Shown here: piece by piece, positions 17,140 to 25,297 of the stretch
Layout of the letters: every line of letters starts with the position of its first letter
How positions within the stretch are numbered: the first letter of the stretch is position 1
DNA from: JBLMXQ01 sp050257855
GTDB lineage: Bacteria > Acidobacteriota > Vicinamibacteria > Vicinamibacterales > CAVVIG01
Assembly (NCBI GenBank): GCA_050257855.1
Contig: JBLMXQ010000148.1
Span: 1 to 64,000, forward strand
Direction of reading: 5' to 3'
DNA length: 64,000 bases
Notes under the pieces: model-generated
Seen by the model: the letters and a program-made list of their open reading frames with translations, nothing else
The model's database searches: none
Told to the model about the DNA's origin: nothing
Translations under genes and position numbers: made by a program

Positions 17140-18555
17140 ATGGGCATCACCAGACGTCGGTTCCTGGCCGCCGCGGGTGCCTGCGCGCGGGCCGCGCTGG
17201 GTCCGCTGGCCGCGCAGGCGTCCGTGCGCCCGCTCCCGGGACTTGTCGGCTCGATGGCCATCGACCGTTTGGCCCTCGGGTTTCCCGTTCCGGCGCGCCG
17301 CTGGCGCGGCGACTCCTCGGTTGCGGCGGCGCTGCGGGGTGGCGCGGGAGCGATCGCGCCGCCCCGCGTGCCGCCGGATGTCGAGGAGCCGAGACCGCAT
17401 TCCGGCCCTTCACGCCTCGCCGAGCGCTTCGGCGACCTCCGCCGCCACTTCATCGCCGAGTACTACCCGTGGTACGCGACCTCGCCCTGGCGGCACTGGG
17501 ACGAGGGGGGACGGCATCCGCCGGTCGATATCGGATCGAACTACATGCCGGCCCTCGGCCCGTACGACTCGCGGGCGACCTCCGTCATGGAGCAGCACGC
17601 ACGCTGGCTTGCCGAGCTCGGCGTCGGGGCCATCAACGTGAGCTGGTGGGGGCGCGACAGCGACATCGATCGGCTGGTGCCGGCGCTGATGGATGTCATG
17701 GGCGCGCACGATATCCAGGTGACGTTTCACCTGGAGCCGTACCAGGACCGCCATGCCGAGGCGTACGCGAGCGACATCGCGTATCTGATCCGGCAGTACG
17801 GCGATCGGCGCAGCTGGGACTGCTTCCTGCTGGTCGCCGACGCCAACGGCAAGGTCGGGCCGGTGTTCAAGTCGTTCCGGACCATTCTGGCCCCGCAGAT
17901 GACCGACTGCCACGGCATCACGACGCCCGTGCCGGATTATGCGGCAGACGATGTATGGCGTCGGCAGACCGACACCGTACGCACGCTGTTCGCCCACGAC
18001 TTCGATCACGTGACGCTGCTCGCCGACTCGCTCAACCTGCTGCGCACGCTCGCGTCAGGGTTCGACGGCATCGCCATCTACGACAACTTCGTCGAGCCGT
18101 CCACGTGGCCCGGCTGGGCGCGCGAGTTCTCGAAGAAAGACCTTGTCTTCTCGTTCAACATCAACCCGGGATACGACAGCGTCGCGCTGCGGCAGGTCGC
18201 CCAGGGGTCGTGCTACGCGCCGCTGCCGTTCCTGCCGGGCCGGCGGTCGTACGACTGGTCGCAGGCGACCGACCGCGAGGCCGCGGCGCAGGCGAGCGCC
18301 GGCCGCATCGCCCAGTCGTTCGAGACGACCGTCGGCGTGCAGACCCAGCGGATGCTCGCGAACGCGCGGCGCGGCTTCTTCCTGACGTACGTCACCTCCT
18401 TCAACGAGTGGTTCGAAGGCCACCAGTTCGAGCCGATGAAGAACTACGCGCAGCTGACCGACGCGGAGCGCGCCATCGGCTATCACAATGCGGAGAACGG
18501 CCGGTACCGGTTCGACACGGTCAAGGCGCTCATCCGGAGCGTCGTGGACGACTGA
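17140..18555 (+). CDS. Tat-exported glycoside hydrolase family 99-like protein
   Basis: A 471-residue protein resembling GH99/WbsX-type endo-alpha-mannosidase-like domains. The N terminus MGITRRRFLAAAGA is a twin-arginine signal, so the folded protein is exported. From about residue 105 the GH99-like domain begins with EYYPWYATSPWRHW and continues through GVGAINVSWWG, a HLEPYQDR segment (candidate catalytic acid region) and, near the C terminus, SFNEWFEGHQFEPMKN, the most recognisable stretch of this family. Residues 40-100 are a Pro/Arg-rich linker. Mannan or another glycan is the likely substrate, but activity is not established for this subgroup. The gene is monocistronic, divergent from the FAD oxidase and convergent with the TPR-peptidase. 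Confidence 0.82.
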   Translation: MGITRRRFLAAAGACARAALGPLAAQASVRPLPGLVGSMAIDRLALGFPVPARRWRGDSSVAAALRGGAGAIAPPRVPPDVEEPRPHSGPSRLAERFGDLRRHFIAEYYPWYATSPWRHWDEGGRHPPVDIGSNYMPALGPYDSRATSVMEQHARWLAELGVGAINVSWWGRDSDIDRLVPALMDVMGAHDIQVTFHLEPYQDRHAEAYASDIAYLIRQYGDRRSWDCFLLVADANGKVGPVFKSFRTILAPQMTDCHGITTPVPDYAADDVWRRQTDTVRTLFAHDFDHVTLLADSLNLLRTLASGFDGIAIYDNFVEPSTWPGWAREFSKKDLVFSFNINPGYDSVALRQVAQGSCYAPLPFLPGRRSYDWSQATDREAAAQASAGRIAQSFETTVGVQTQRMLANARRGFFLTYVTSFNEWFEGHQFEPMKNYAQLTDAERAIGYHNAENGRYRFDTVKALIRSVVDD

Positions 18556-18601
18556 CGGGGTCTCGGGGGCTGGGGTCCGGGCTGGGCCCGGTCGGTCTGA
18601 T

Positions 18602-19732
18602 CTACCGCAGCGACGCCTGGAAATCGGCGAACGTCAACTGCATCCGGCGCGCGAAGGCGGTCTCGAAGTCCTCGCCGGCGCCGAGGTCGCGCAGCAGGTT
18701 CGCGACGGCGAACCCGCCCTGCCGATCCAGCAGGCGCCGGACGGCGAGCGCGCTCACGGCGTAGGCCACCTGCGCCTGCCCGGGACCAAACCGGCCGAAC
18801 GGGCCGGCGAGCACCGAAAGGGGGACCGCGCCCGCCGATACGTGCTGGTCGGCCCAGGAAAGGTCGTTTGATTCGAGCGCGGTCGCCAGGCCTTCGTTCA
18901 GCCAGGTCGGGATTCGGCGCGGTGCGAGCGTGCGCACGAGCGCGTGAGTGAATTCGTGCGCGACCACCCGGTCGAGCTCGCGCGGATCGCCCAGCGCGCC
19001 GCGCATCGGCACGCGGATCGTGCCGTCGTAGGCGCCGGCCGCCCAGCGGGGCGAGCGCGTGATGTCGCGGAACTGCTCGCGGGTATAGAGGACGACGGCG
19101 ATCGGCTCGTTCGGGTACGTCGAGAGCACGCTGCCGATGCGCCAGTACGCGCGGTCAAGCGACGCGAGCGCTCGGTCGGCGAGCGCGCGATCCTCGGGTC
19201 CGTTGAACGAGACGGTGAAGTGCGCGCCGACCGCCTCCTGCATCCGGTTGGCGAGCGTGAGTTCCCGCCGCCAGCGCGCGAGGTCGTCGTCGAGCATCGT
19301 GGCCGTGGGCGCGTCGCCCGTCGAGATCCCCGGGATCGGCCCCAGCCGCGTCGACGGCTGGCGCGTGAGCCGGGCGAGGCCTTCGTACGTGCGAATGGCG
19401 CCCGGGAGGTCGCCCAGGCGGTGCAGCACCTGGCCCAGCAGGTACGCGGCGTCGCCCTCCTCGGGATTGAGCGTCAGCGCATGCTCGAGGGCGTCACGGG
19501 CGTCGGCGTCGCGGCGTTCGAGGATCGCGGCTGTCGCGGCGCCGAGGTACAGGCGTGGATTGTCCGGATCGGCGGCGATTGCCTGGCGGAAGGCGTCGGC
19601 GGCCTCGTGAGCGCGCCCGGCCGACAGCGCGTTCCAGCCGGCCTGTTCGAGGAGCGCAACGCCGGGATCCCGCTGCGCGAGGGACGGCGCCGCCGTCAGG
19701 GCGATGAGCAGGGCCGCTGCAAGCGACCGCAC
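18602..19732 (-). CDS. Exported TPR protein with MA-like metallopeptidase domain
   Basis: A 376-residue exported protein. It begins with GTG (19732) and a signal peptide (RSLAAALLIALTAAPSLA/Q). Residues 25-130 hold two or three TPR units (AADAFRQAIAADPDNPRLYL, DALEHALTLNPEEGDAAYLL). The second half contains the gluzincin motif HEFTH in VVAHEFTHALV and the downstream LNEGLATALES, where Glu is the third zinc ligand, as in peptidase_MA-like proteins. It probably cleaves or binds periplasmic peptides. The start codon is one base beyond the stop of the TonB-type receptor gene, so the two are almost certainly translationally coupled. The combination suggests processing of imported or secreted material. 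Confidence 0.85.
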   Translation of the reverse strand: MRSLAAALLIALTAAPSLAQRDPGVALLEQAGWNALSAGRAHEAADAFRQAIAADPDNPRLYLGAATAAILERRDADARDALEHALTLNPEEGDAAYLLGQVLHRLGDLPGAIRTYEGLARLTRQPSTRLGPIPGISTGDAPTATMLDDDLARWRRELTLANRMQEAVGAHFTVSFNGPEDRALADRALASLDRAYWRIGSVLSTYPNEPIAVVLYTREQFRDITRSPRWAAGAYDGTIRVPMRGALGDPRELDRVVAHEFTHALVRTLAPRRIPTWLNEGLATALESNDLSWADQHVSAGAVPLSVLAGPFGRFGPGQAQVAYAVSALAVRRLLDRQGGFAVANLLRDLGAGEDFETAFARRMQLTFADFQASLR

Positions 19733-19733
19733 G

Positions 19734-22265
19734 TCAGTGCTTGCCGACCTGGAGCTGGACGAAGGTCTGGAAATCGCGCGGGACGGTGTTGTAGAACGAG
19801 CCGAACGCCGGCGACGCCAGGTTGTTCTGCACGTCGCGCGGGTTGAAGCGATTCAGCGCGTCGAACAGCCGCACGCCGAGAACCGCGCGGTACTTCCAGA
19901 TCTTCACCGGCTTCGATGCGCTGAAATCGAAGCTCGCGAAGACGGGATAGCGGCCGCCGCTGTTCCGCCGCCCGACGAACGACTGATCCTCGGCGACGAT
20001 CGAGTACGGAAACCCGTTGTGCAGGTCGAGCAGCGGCTGGAAGCTGACGTTCCACGGCAGCAGATAGCTGCCGCGGATGATCACCCGATTCGGCGTGTCG
20101 GTGTTCGCCAGGCCGTACTGGTTCGGCTGGATGATCGGGTTCCGCGAGTTGCCGAAGAAGGCGTCGTAGCTGTTCAGATCCGTTTCCGCCCTCGACCGGA
20201 CGTAGCTCACGGTCGTCTCAGAGCCGCCCGGCCGCGCGTATCGAATGGTGATCTCGGTCTCGTGATACCGCGAGTGGCCGGTCGAGGAGAGCAGCAGTTC
20301 GGGCATCCCGGCCGTGATCGTCGGGTTGACGATGAACTCGTTCTGTCCGAAGCGCTGCAGATAGTTCACCTTCGCCGACCACTGGTCGTTGAAGCGGTGG
20401 TCGAGCTCGAGGTTCCAGATGCGGCTGTGCGGCGTCCGCATGTCCGGGGCCGTCCGGTTGACGTAGGCGATCGAACTGAGCGGCACTGCATCGAGACCGT
20501 AGGTGGTCACCGTGCGCGGCTCAAACGACTCGAAGGCGCCGACGTTGAGCGGCGTCCGGTCGTAGAACAGGCCGATTCCCCCGCGGAGCACGGTCTGCGC
20601 CTGCGACTGCAGGCCGACCGCGAAGCCGGTCCGGGGCGTTAGGTTCCACCGGCGCAGCACGCCGTCGCGGTCCACGCGCCCGCCCACCTCGAACATCAGG
20701 CGGTCGTTCACGCGCCAGTGATCCTGGCCCAGCAGCGCCATCTCGGCGCTCGACACGCTCTGCGCCGTGGTCAGGCCGGGCGCTCCGAACACAATCCGCT
20801 GAAGGAGCCGCCCGTCCTCGCCGAGGATGTCGACCGGACTGCTGGCGCTGGTCCCGTCGTAGCCGACCTGCAGGATGTCCGAGCCGATCTTCACGAGGTG
20901 CTCGCCCGTTGCACCCTTCATGTTCATCGTCAGCGACTCGACCCACTGATACGTGCGGCTCCGGCGGGACTGGCGGCTGAAGTAATTGCCGAGATTTCCG
21001 TCCGGCGTGATCTCCATGTCGGCCGTTCCCTGGCCGAGGACGCGCACGTTGTACTGCTTCACGGCGATCGTCGACTCGAGCAGCTGCGAATCGGAGAGAG
21101 TCGCTCGATCGGTCATGGCCGCGTTGAAGCCGCCCTGGCGGAAGTTGGTCGAGACCGACTTCCGGTTGAACGTGTTGAGGTTCGCCATGTCGACCTGCCG
21201 CGGGAACGTCGCGACGGTGACGTTGAACAGATTGCGCGGCGAGACGTTCGCGTCGATTCGGCTGAAAGTCTTCACCTCCGAGAATCGCGGCGTCTCGTCG
21301 TCGGGAAGACCGGAAATCGGCGTCCGGAAGTATCGGTAGAGGACGTTCGAGAAGAGGAACACCGTGTCCTTGACCAGCGGCCCGCTGATCGCGACGCGCG
21401 GCCGGAAGGACCTGATGCCCTCGATGTGCCACCAGTTGGTCTGCGACCGGAAGAGCCGCGGCACGAACCCATTGGGCGTGATCGCCCATTTCGCCCCGCC
21501 GTGGCTCGTGTTGAGCATCGTCACGCCGGAGGAGAAGCGGCCGTACTCGGCCGAGTAGGGGTTCGTGAGCACGTCCACGGACGACACGGCGTCGTTCGGC
21601 AGATCGAACCCGAGCTCGCCGGTCGACGGATCGGTCACGTTGGCCGCATCCACCTGCACGCTGCTTTCGGTCGGGCTCGCTCCTTTAATGCTGATGTGGC
21701 CGTCCAGCGAGCGGACGACGCCGGGAAGCGTCGGCAGCAGGGCCTGGAAGTTGTCGCCTGCAATCGGGCCGATGTCCAGCGCCTCACCGCCCTCGGTGGT
21801 CAGCGTGGGAGAGGCATTCAGGGGGACCTCGTCGACGCCGCCCTGCACCTCGACCTTTTCCGACAGCTTCGCGATGCCGAGGTCGAAGTCGATCGCCAGA
21901 TTCTGGTTCGCGGACACGAGCACCGATGGCTTCACCCCGTCCGCGAACCCGTCGAGCGTCGCCCGGACGGTGTAGACGCCCGGGCGGACGTCGACGAACG
22001 CGTACTTGCCGACGCCGTCGGTCGTGGTCTCCGACACGGTCGCGCCCGCCGGGTCGACCAGCGTGACGACGACGCCCGGCAGAAACACCGCGCCGCCCTG
22101 CGTCGTGACTGCGCCGTGGATGCCCGTGACCTGCGCGGACGCGTGCCCGGCCGCCGGGCGCGTCTGCGCGCCGGCGACAGCCGACAGCCCGGACAGGACC
22201 GCCAATACGATCAGCATCGCCCGCACGGGCAGACGGCCCGTTCGCGGGCGAAGAATACAAACCAT
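19734..22265 (-). CDS. TonB-dependent receptor with carboxypeptidase regulatory domain
   Basis: An 843-residue outer-membrane receptor. The start at 22265 is followed by a signal peptide (VRAMLIVLAVLSGLSAVAGA/Q). Residues about 45-125 form a carboxypeptidase-regulatory-like (Cna-B type) domain (IHGAVTTQGGAVFLPGVVVT, GKYAFVDVRPGVYTVRATLDGF). A plug domain follows (LPTLPGVVRSLDGHISIKGA, NPYSAEYGRFSSGV), then the beta-barrel to the C terminus. This architecture matches the Oar/SusC-like receptors of Acidobacteriota, though it is shorter than many of them (over 1000 residues). No TonB box can be assigned with confidence. It heads an operon with the TPR-peptidase. Its ligand is unknown; no SusD-like partner is adjacent. 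Confidence 0.87.
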   Translation of the reverse strand: MVCILRPRTGRLPVRAMLIVLAVLSGLSAVAGAQTRPAAGHASAQVTGIHGAVTTQGGAVFLPGVVVTLVDPAGATVSETTTDGVGKYAFVDVRPGVYTVRATLDGFADGVKPSVLVSANQNLAIDFDLGIAKLSEKVEVQGGVDEVPLNASPTLTTEGGEALDIGPIAGDNFQALLPTLPGVVRSLDGHISIKGASPTESSVQVDAANVTDPSTGELGFDLPNDAVSSVDVLTNPYSAEYGRFSSGVTMLNTSHGGAKWAITPNGFVPRLFRSQTNWWHIEGIRSFRPRVAISGPLVKDTVFLFSNVLYRYFRTPISGLPDDETPRFSEVKTFSRIDANVSPRNLFNVTVATFPRQVDMANLNTFNRKSVSTNFRQGGFNAAMTDRATLSDSQLLESTIAVKQYNVRVLGQGTADMEITPDGNLGNYFSRQSRRSRTYQWVESLTMNMKGATGEHLVKIGSDILQVGYDGTSASSPVDILGEDGRLLQRIVFGAPGLTTAQSVSSAEMALLGQDHWRVNDRLMFEVGGRVDRDGVLRRWNLTPRTGFAVGLQSQAQTVLRGGIGLFYDRTPLNVGAFESFEPRTVTTYGLDAVPLSSIAYVNRTAPDMRTPHSRIWNLELDHRFNDQWSAKVNYLQRFGQNEFIVNPTITAGMPELLLSSTGHSRYHETEITIRYARPGGSETTVSYVRSRAETDLNSYDAFFGNSRNPIIQPNQYGLANTDTPNRVIIRGSYLLPWNVSFQPLLDLHNGFPYSIVAEDQSFVGRRNSGGRYPVFASFDFSASKPVKIWKYRAVLGVRLFDALNRFNPRDVQNNLASPAFGSFYNTVPRDFQTFVQLQVGKH

Positions 22266-22422
22266 GTACTTCAATAGTCGGTCCCCCGCTCGCGGCCGGT
22301 CAACAACAATCTCGCGAAATGGCTGTACACTGCGGCTTTGCGGGATCGGGACGACCCGGCCCGGCGGCGCGGCCGCGTCCCCATTTCTGGTATCGGCCCT
22401 ACACGCCCGTCTCTGCACAGAA

Positions 22423-23292
22423 TTGACTCTCATCGACTTCTCGGCTGTCCGGCGCGCGCTCGCGTTCAAGGCCTACGAAATCGAGGAGGCGTACGACGTT
22501 TACGTCTCCCGTCCGCTCGGAGGGCTGATCGCCTATGCGGCGCGAGGCGCCGGAGTGTCTCCCAATCAGCTGACGATCGTGGGGGCGCTCGTCGGGGTCG
22601 TCGCCGGGCTCTCGTTCTATGACGCCGCTCTCGGGGTGTTTGGTTTCCTCCTGCTGCTCCTGCACGGCCTCATCGACTCGGCCGACGGCCAGCTGGCCCG
22701 GCTCACCGGCCGGACGTCGGAACTGGGCCGCGTGCTCGACGGCGCGGGCGGTTACGTCACGCATATCGCGCTGTACGCGGCCATTGCGGCAGGCGCCGTC
22801 GCGCGCGGAGCGAGCCAGACCGTCTGGCTGGTTGCGATCGTCGCCGGCATCTCGACCGTGGCGCACGCGCAGATGTACGACTACCACCGGACGACCTACA
22901 TCGACGTCGTATTGAAGGGACGTGCGCGCAACCCGAACGCACCGCAGCACGTCCCGGCCTGGGCGCGGACCGTGCTCCGAATCTACGACGCGTCGCAGCG
23001 GCTGCTGATTGGCGAGCATGCGGCCGTGGAATCGCTGCTCGCGCGCCGCGCGGCCGGCGGCCTGGTTCCGGACGCCGATCGCGAGCGATATCGCCAGGTG
23101 TTCTACGCGCGCGTGCGCGGCTGGAACGCGCTCGGCGACAACGGCCGGTGCTTCGCCGTCGGTATTTGTGCGGTCCTCGGGCGCCCGACCTGGTATTTCT
23201 GGTGGGAGATCATCGTCGCGAACGCCGTCCTCGCCGGGCTGTGGGTGTGGCAGCGCCGGGCCGATCGCCTGTTCGTGTCCGAGTTCCGGTAG
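22423..23292 (+). CDS. CDP-alcohol phosphotransferase with variant motif
   Basis: A 289-residue membrane enzyme of the CDP-alcohol phosphatidyltransferase family, which moves a phospho-alcohol from CDP-alcohol to an acceptor alcohol, or the reverse. The motif is visible as DSADGQLAR, then after eight residues GRVLD. The fourth aspartate of the canonical D-xx-DG-xx-AR-x7/8-G-xxx-D-xxx-D is replaced by glycine (DGAGG). Five or six hydrophobic segments follow. The best start is the TTG at 22423, just before IDFSAVRRALAFKAYEIEE; no ATG or GTG fits, and a TG-TACACT promoter-like element lies 92 bases upstream. Its TAG stop is the TAG of a repeat copy. It is the left-hand member of the lipid locus. 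Confidence 0.8.
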   Translation: MTLIDFSAVRRALAFKAYEIEEAYDVYVSRPLGGLIAYAARGAGVSPNQLTIVGALVGVVAGLSFYDAALGVFGFLLLLLHGLIDSADGQLARLTGRTSELGRVLDGAGGYVTHIALYAAIAAGAVARGASQTVWLVAIVAGISTVAHAQMYDYHRTTYIDVVLKGRARNPNAPQHVPAWARTVLRIYDASQRLLIGEHAAVESLLARRAAGGLVPDADRERYRQVFYARVRGWNALGDNGRCFAVGICAVLGRPTWYFWWEIIVANAVLAGLWVWQRRADRLFVSEFR

Positions 23293-23412
23293 GGGACGGC
23301 CTCGAGCAGTTCGAGTTCCGGCAGGGGACGGTCTTGAGCAGTTCGAGGTCCGGCAGGGGACGGTCTCAAGCAGTTCGAGCTCCGGTAGGGGACGGTCTTT
23401 AGACCGTCCCCC
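23288..23412. repeat. Tandem palindrome-family repeats between convergent CDP-alcohol genes
   Basis: Four copies of a roughly 37-base unit, CCGG(T/C)AGGGGACGG followed by TCTCGAGCAGTTCGAG variants, fill the gap between two convergent phosphotransferase genes. The last copy ends in GGGGACGGTCTTTAGACCGTCCCC, a perfect hairpin at 23389-23412. The TAG of the first GGTAGGGG unit stops the left gene, and the TTA within the hairpin loop gives the TAA stop of the right gene, whose last codons (GRGTV) are repeat sequence. Confidence 0.9.
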
Positions 23413-24505
23413 TGCCGTCAGGTTCGCGATACCGGGCGCGCATCGCGGTCCGGATCTCCCGCTGATAGACGATCAGGACGCTCAGGGCGAAGCCGAGCCC
23501 GGCCGCGATCACGACGGGAAGCACGGCGCGTCGCGCCGTTGTCAGCGAGACGACGAACAGCGCCGCCGAGAACAGCTCGCGGCGGAAGATCTGGAACACT
23601 GCCGCGGCCGCGCGGAGCAGCGGCCTTCCTGTCGCGCCGGCTGCATCGACCACGGCGTATTCGACCGGCGTCAGCGACACGAAGCGCCCCTCGGCCGGCG
23701 GGCCGTTCTCGCTGACAAGGCGCGTGGCCCACACCACCGTCATCACCAGGGCCGCGAGGATGACGACGACGGCCGTCGCACCGGGCCATCCCATACCCTG
23801 ACGCCACCAGCCGGCCATCACGCCGGCGAAGCACGACGCGTACGTCAGGTCGTCGACGAACGTATCGAACTGCTCGCCGGCCGCCGACTCGGTGAACGTC
23901 AGGCGCGCGATTTCGCCGTCGACACCGTCGACCATCGAGGTCACCCAGAACAGCAGGCCGCCGAGCGCCATCGTCAAGCGTCCCGTCTGGGCGAACGACC
24001 ACGCGGCGACGAGCCCGAGGGCCAGGGTCGCGAGCGTCGCCTGGTTCGCGCTGACGCCGAGTCGCAGGGCCGGCCGCGTGCACGTGCGACTCACCTTCCG
24101 GTGCACGTGCCTCGACATCCATCCGTCCGTTGGCTTGCCGGACGACCGGAGCAGCGCCAGGGCCGAGCGGCGGAGCGCCGAGGGCGTCGAGACGTCGAGG
24201 ACCGCTCCGGCCGGCACCCTGACGGCGCGCGGAGATTCGAAGTCGTCAGGCGATCCGACCGCCCACACGAGCGGAGGTTTCGCCGCGTCCCAGACCAGAT
24301 GCCAGACCCCAGGCTCCCGCGGCAGCGATCCGCCGAGCGCCGGCGTGATGACCGCTCCGGCAGGAACGGTGAGGCGTCCGTCATCGCGTCCGCAGCGGCG
24401 GAACGCACGACGGTTTCGTTCGCAGGTGTCGAGCCCGAGAAGACGAACGGCCGAATCGGCGCATTCAATCCCGGCAGGCGCTGCGGAAGGAGCGGCGGAG
24501 AGCAT
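23399..24505 (-). CDS. CDP-alcohol phosphotransferase with vestigial N-terminal domain
   Basis: A 368-residue protein. Residues about 1-130 look like a degraded nucleotidyltransferase domain (RLLGLDTCERNRRAFRRCG, then RLTVPAGAVITPAL) without the GxGxR nucleotide loop, reminiscent of the N-terminal half of inositol-phosphate cytidylyltransferase/DIPP synthase fusions. The C-terminal 200 residues are a CDP-alcohol phosphotransferase with the complete motif DGVDGEIAR, then GEQFDTFVDD, so all four aspartates are present. Several membrane helices follow. The start at 24505 (MLSAAPSAAPAG) is tentative; the frame is open further upstream. The reaction is probably transfer of a phospho-polyol onto a lipid or polyol acceptor. 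The last five residues and the stop lie in the repeat at 23288. Confidence 0.8.
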   Translation of the reverse strand: MLSAAPSAAPAGIECADSAVRLLGLDTCERNRRAFRRCGRDDGRLTVPAGAVITPALGGSLPREPGVWHLVWDAAKPPLVWAVGSPDDFESPRAVRVPAGAVLDVSTPSALRRSALALLRSSGKPTDGWMSRHVHRKVSRTCTRPALRLGVSANQATLATLALGLVAAWSFAQTGRLTMALGGLLFWVTSMVDGVDGEIARLTFTESAAGEQFDTFVDDLTYASCFAGVMAGWWRQGMGWPGATAVVVILAALVMTVVWATRLVSENGPPAEGRFVSLTPVEYAVVDAAGATGRPLLRAAAAVFQIFRRELFSAALFVVSLTTARRAVLPVVIAAGLGFALSVLIVYQREIRTAMRARYREPDGRGTV

Positions 24506-24592
24506 GAGTTCGACCGTCCATCGTCGTGCCGGCGGCGCGGAGCGGTCAACCAAAAACGGCGGCAGCGTGTGATACGCTGAGCTTTTGAACGC

Positions 24593-25297
24593 ATGATCCG
24601 CGCGGTGTTGTTCGACATGGGCGGGACGCTCGACGGCGACGGCCGGCACTGGCTGGATCGCTTCGTCGCGCTGTATGCGGCGGCCGGCGTTGCGCGGTCC
24701 CGCGAGGAGCTGCGCGCCGCGTTCGACGCGGCCGAACGGCGCGCCGCCATCGACGCGTCGATTGCGTCGGCAAATCTGCACGCCATGGTCGAGCGGCACG
24801 TGGAGTGGCAGTTCGCCAGCCTCGGCCTCGACGATGCCGATCTCCGGCGGCGGATCGTGGATGGATTCGTGGCGCCCGTGCGCGCCGCCGCCCCGCTCAA
24901 CGCGCGGCTGCTCGCCGACCTCGCTGCCTGCGGCCTGCGTCTCGGCGTGGTCTCGAACGGCTGCGGCAATGTGAGCGTTCTCTGCGACGAGCTCGGGTTC
25001 GCGCCGTCGCTCTCGACCGTCGTGGACTCCCGGCGCGTCGGTCTGTTCAAGCCCGACCCGGCCATCTTCTCTTATGCCGTGTCGCAGCTCGGCGTGCCGC
25101 CGCCCGAGGCGCTGATGGTCGGGGACTCGTTCGATCGGGACGTGCGCCCGGCCAAAACGGCGGGACTGCAGACGGCATGGCTCGAAGGGCCCGGCACGCG
25201 CGTCTGCCCGGATCCCTCGCTCGTCGACTTCCGACTCGCGAGCCTCGACGCGCTGCGGTCGCATCTGCCCGCGGCCGAACGGATCGTCGCGTCATGA
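24593..25297 (+). CDS. HAD-superfamily phosphatase
   Basis: A 234-residue haloacid dehalogenase-type hydrolase, first gene of the long plus-strand lipid operon. The motif I aspartate is Asp8 in VLFDMGGTLDG; the usual second aspartate of DxD is glycine, a variant known in some HAD subgroups. Motif II lies in GVVSNG, the lysine of motif III in LFKPDPAIF, and motif IV in VGDSFDRDVRPAKTAGLQT. A helical cap lies between residues 20 and 90. It probably removes phosphate from a small head-group precursor such as a phospho-sugar or phospho-polyol. The start lies 87 bases from the divergent phosphotransferase start, and its stop overlaps the nucleotidyltransferase ATG by 4 bases. Confidence 0.88.
   Translation: MIRAVLFDMGGTLDGDGRHWLDRFVALYAAAGVARSREELRAAFDAAERRAAIDASIASANLHAMVERHVEWQFASLGLDDADLRRRIVDGFVAPVRAAAPLNARLLADLAACGLRLGVVSNGCGNVSVLCDELGFAPSLSTVVDSRRVGLFKPDPAIFSYAVSQLGVPPPEALMVGDSFDRDVRPAKTAGLQTAWLEGPGTRVCPDPSLVDFRLASLDALRSHLPAAERIVAS

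Noticed and set aside
18570..18600. CCGGGC-TGG-GCCCGG hairpin between convergent genes, considered as a terminator
   Set aside because: Only a 6-base stem and no T-run on either side; not distinguishable from chance in such GC-rich DNA.
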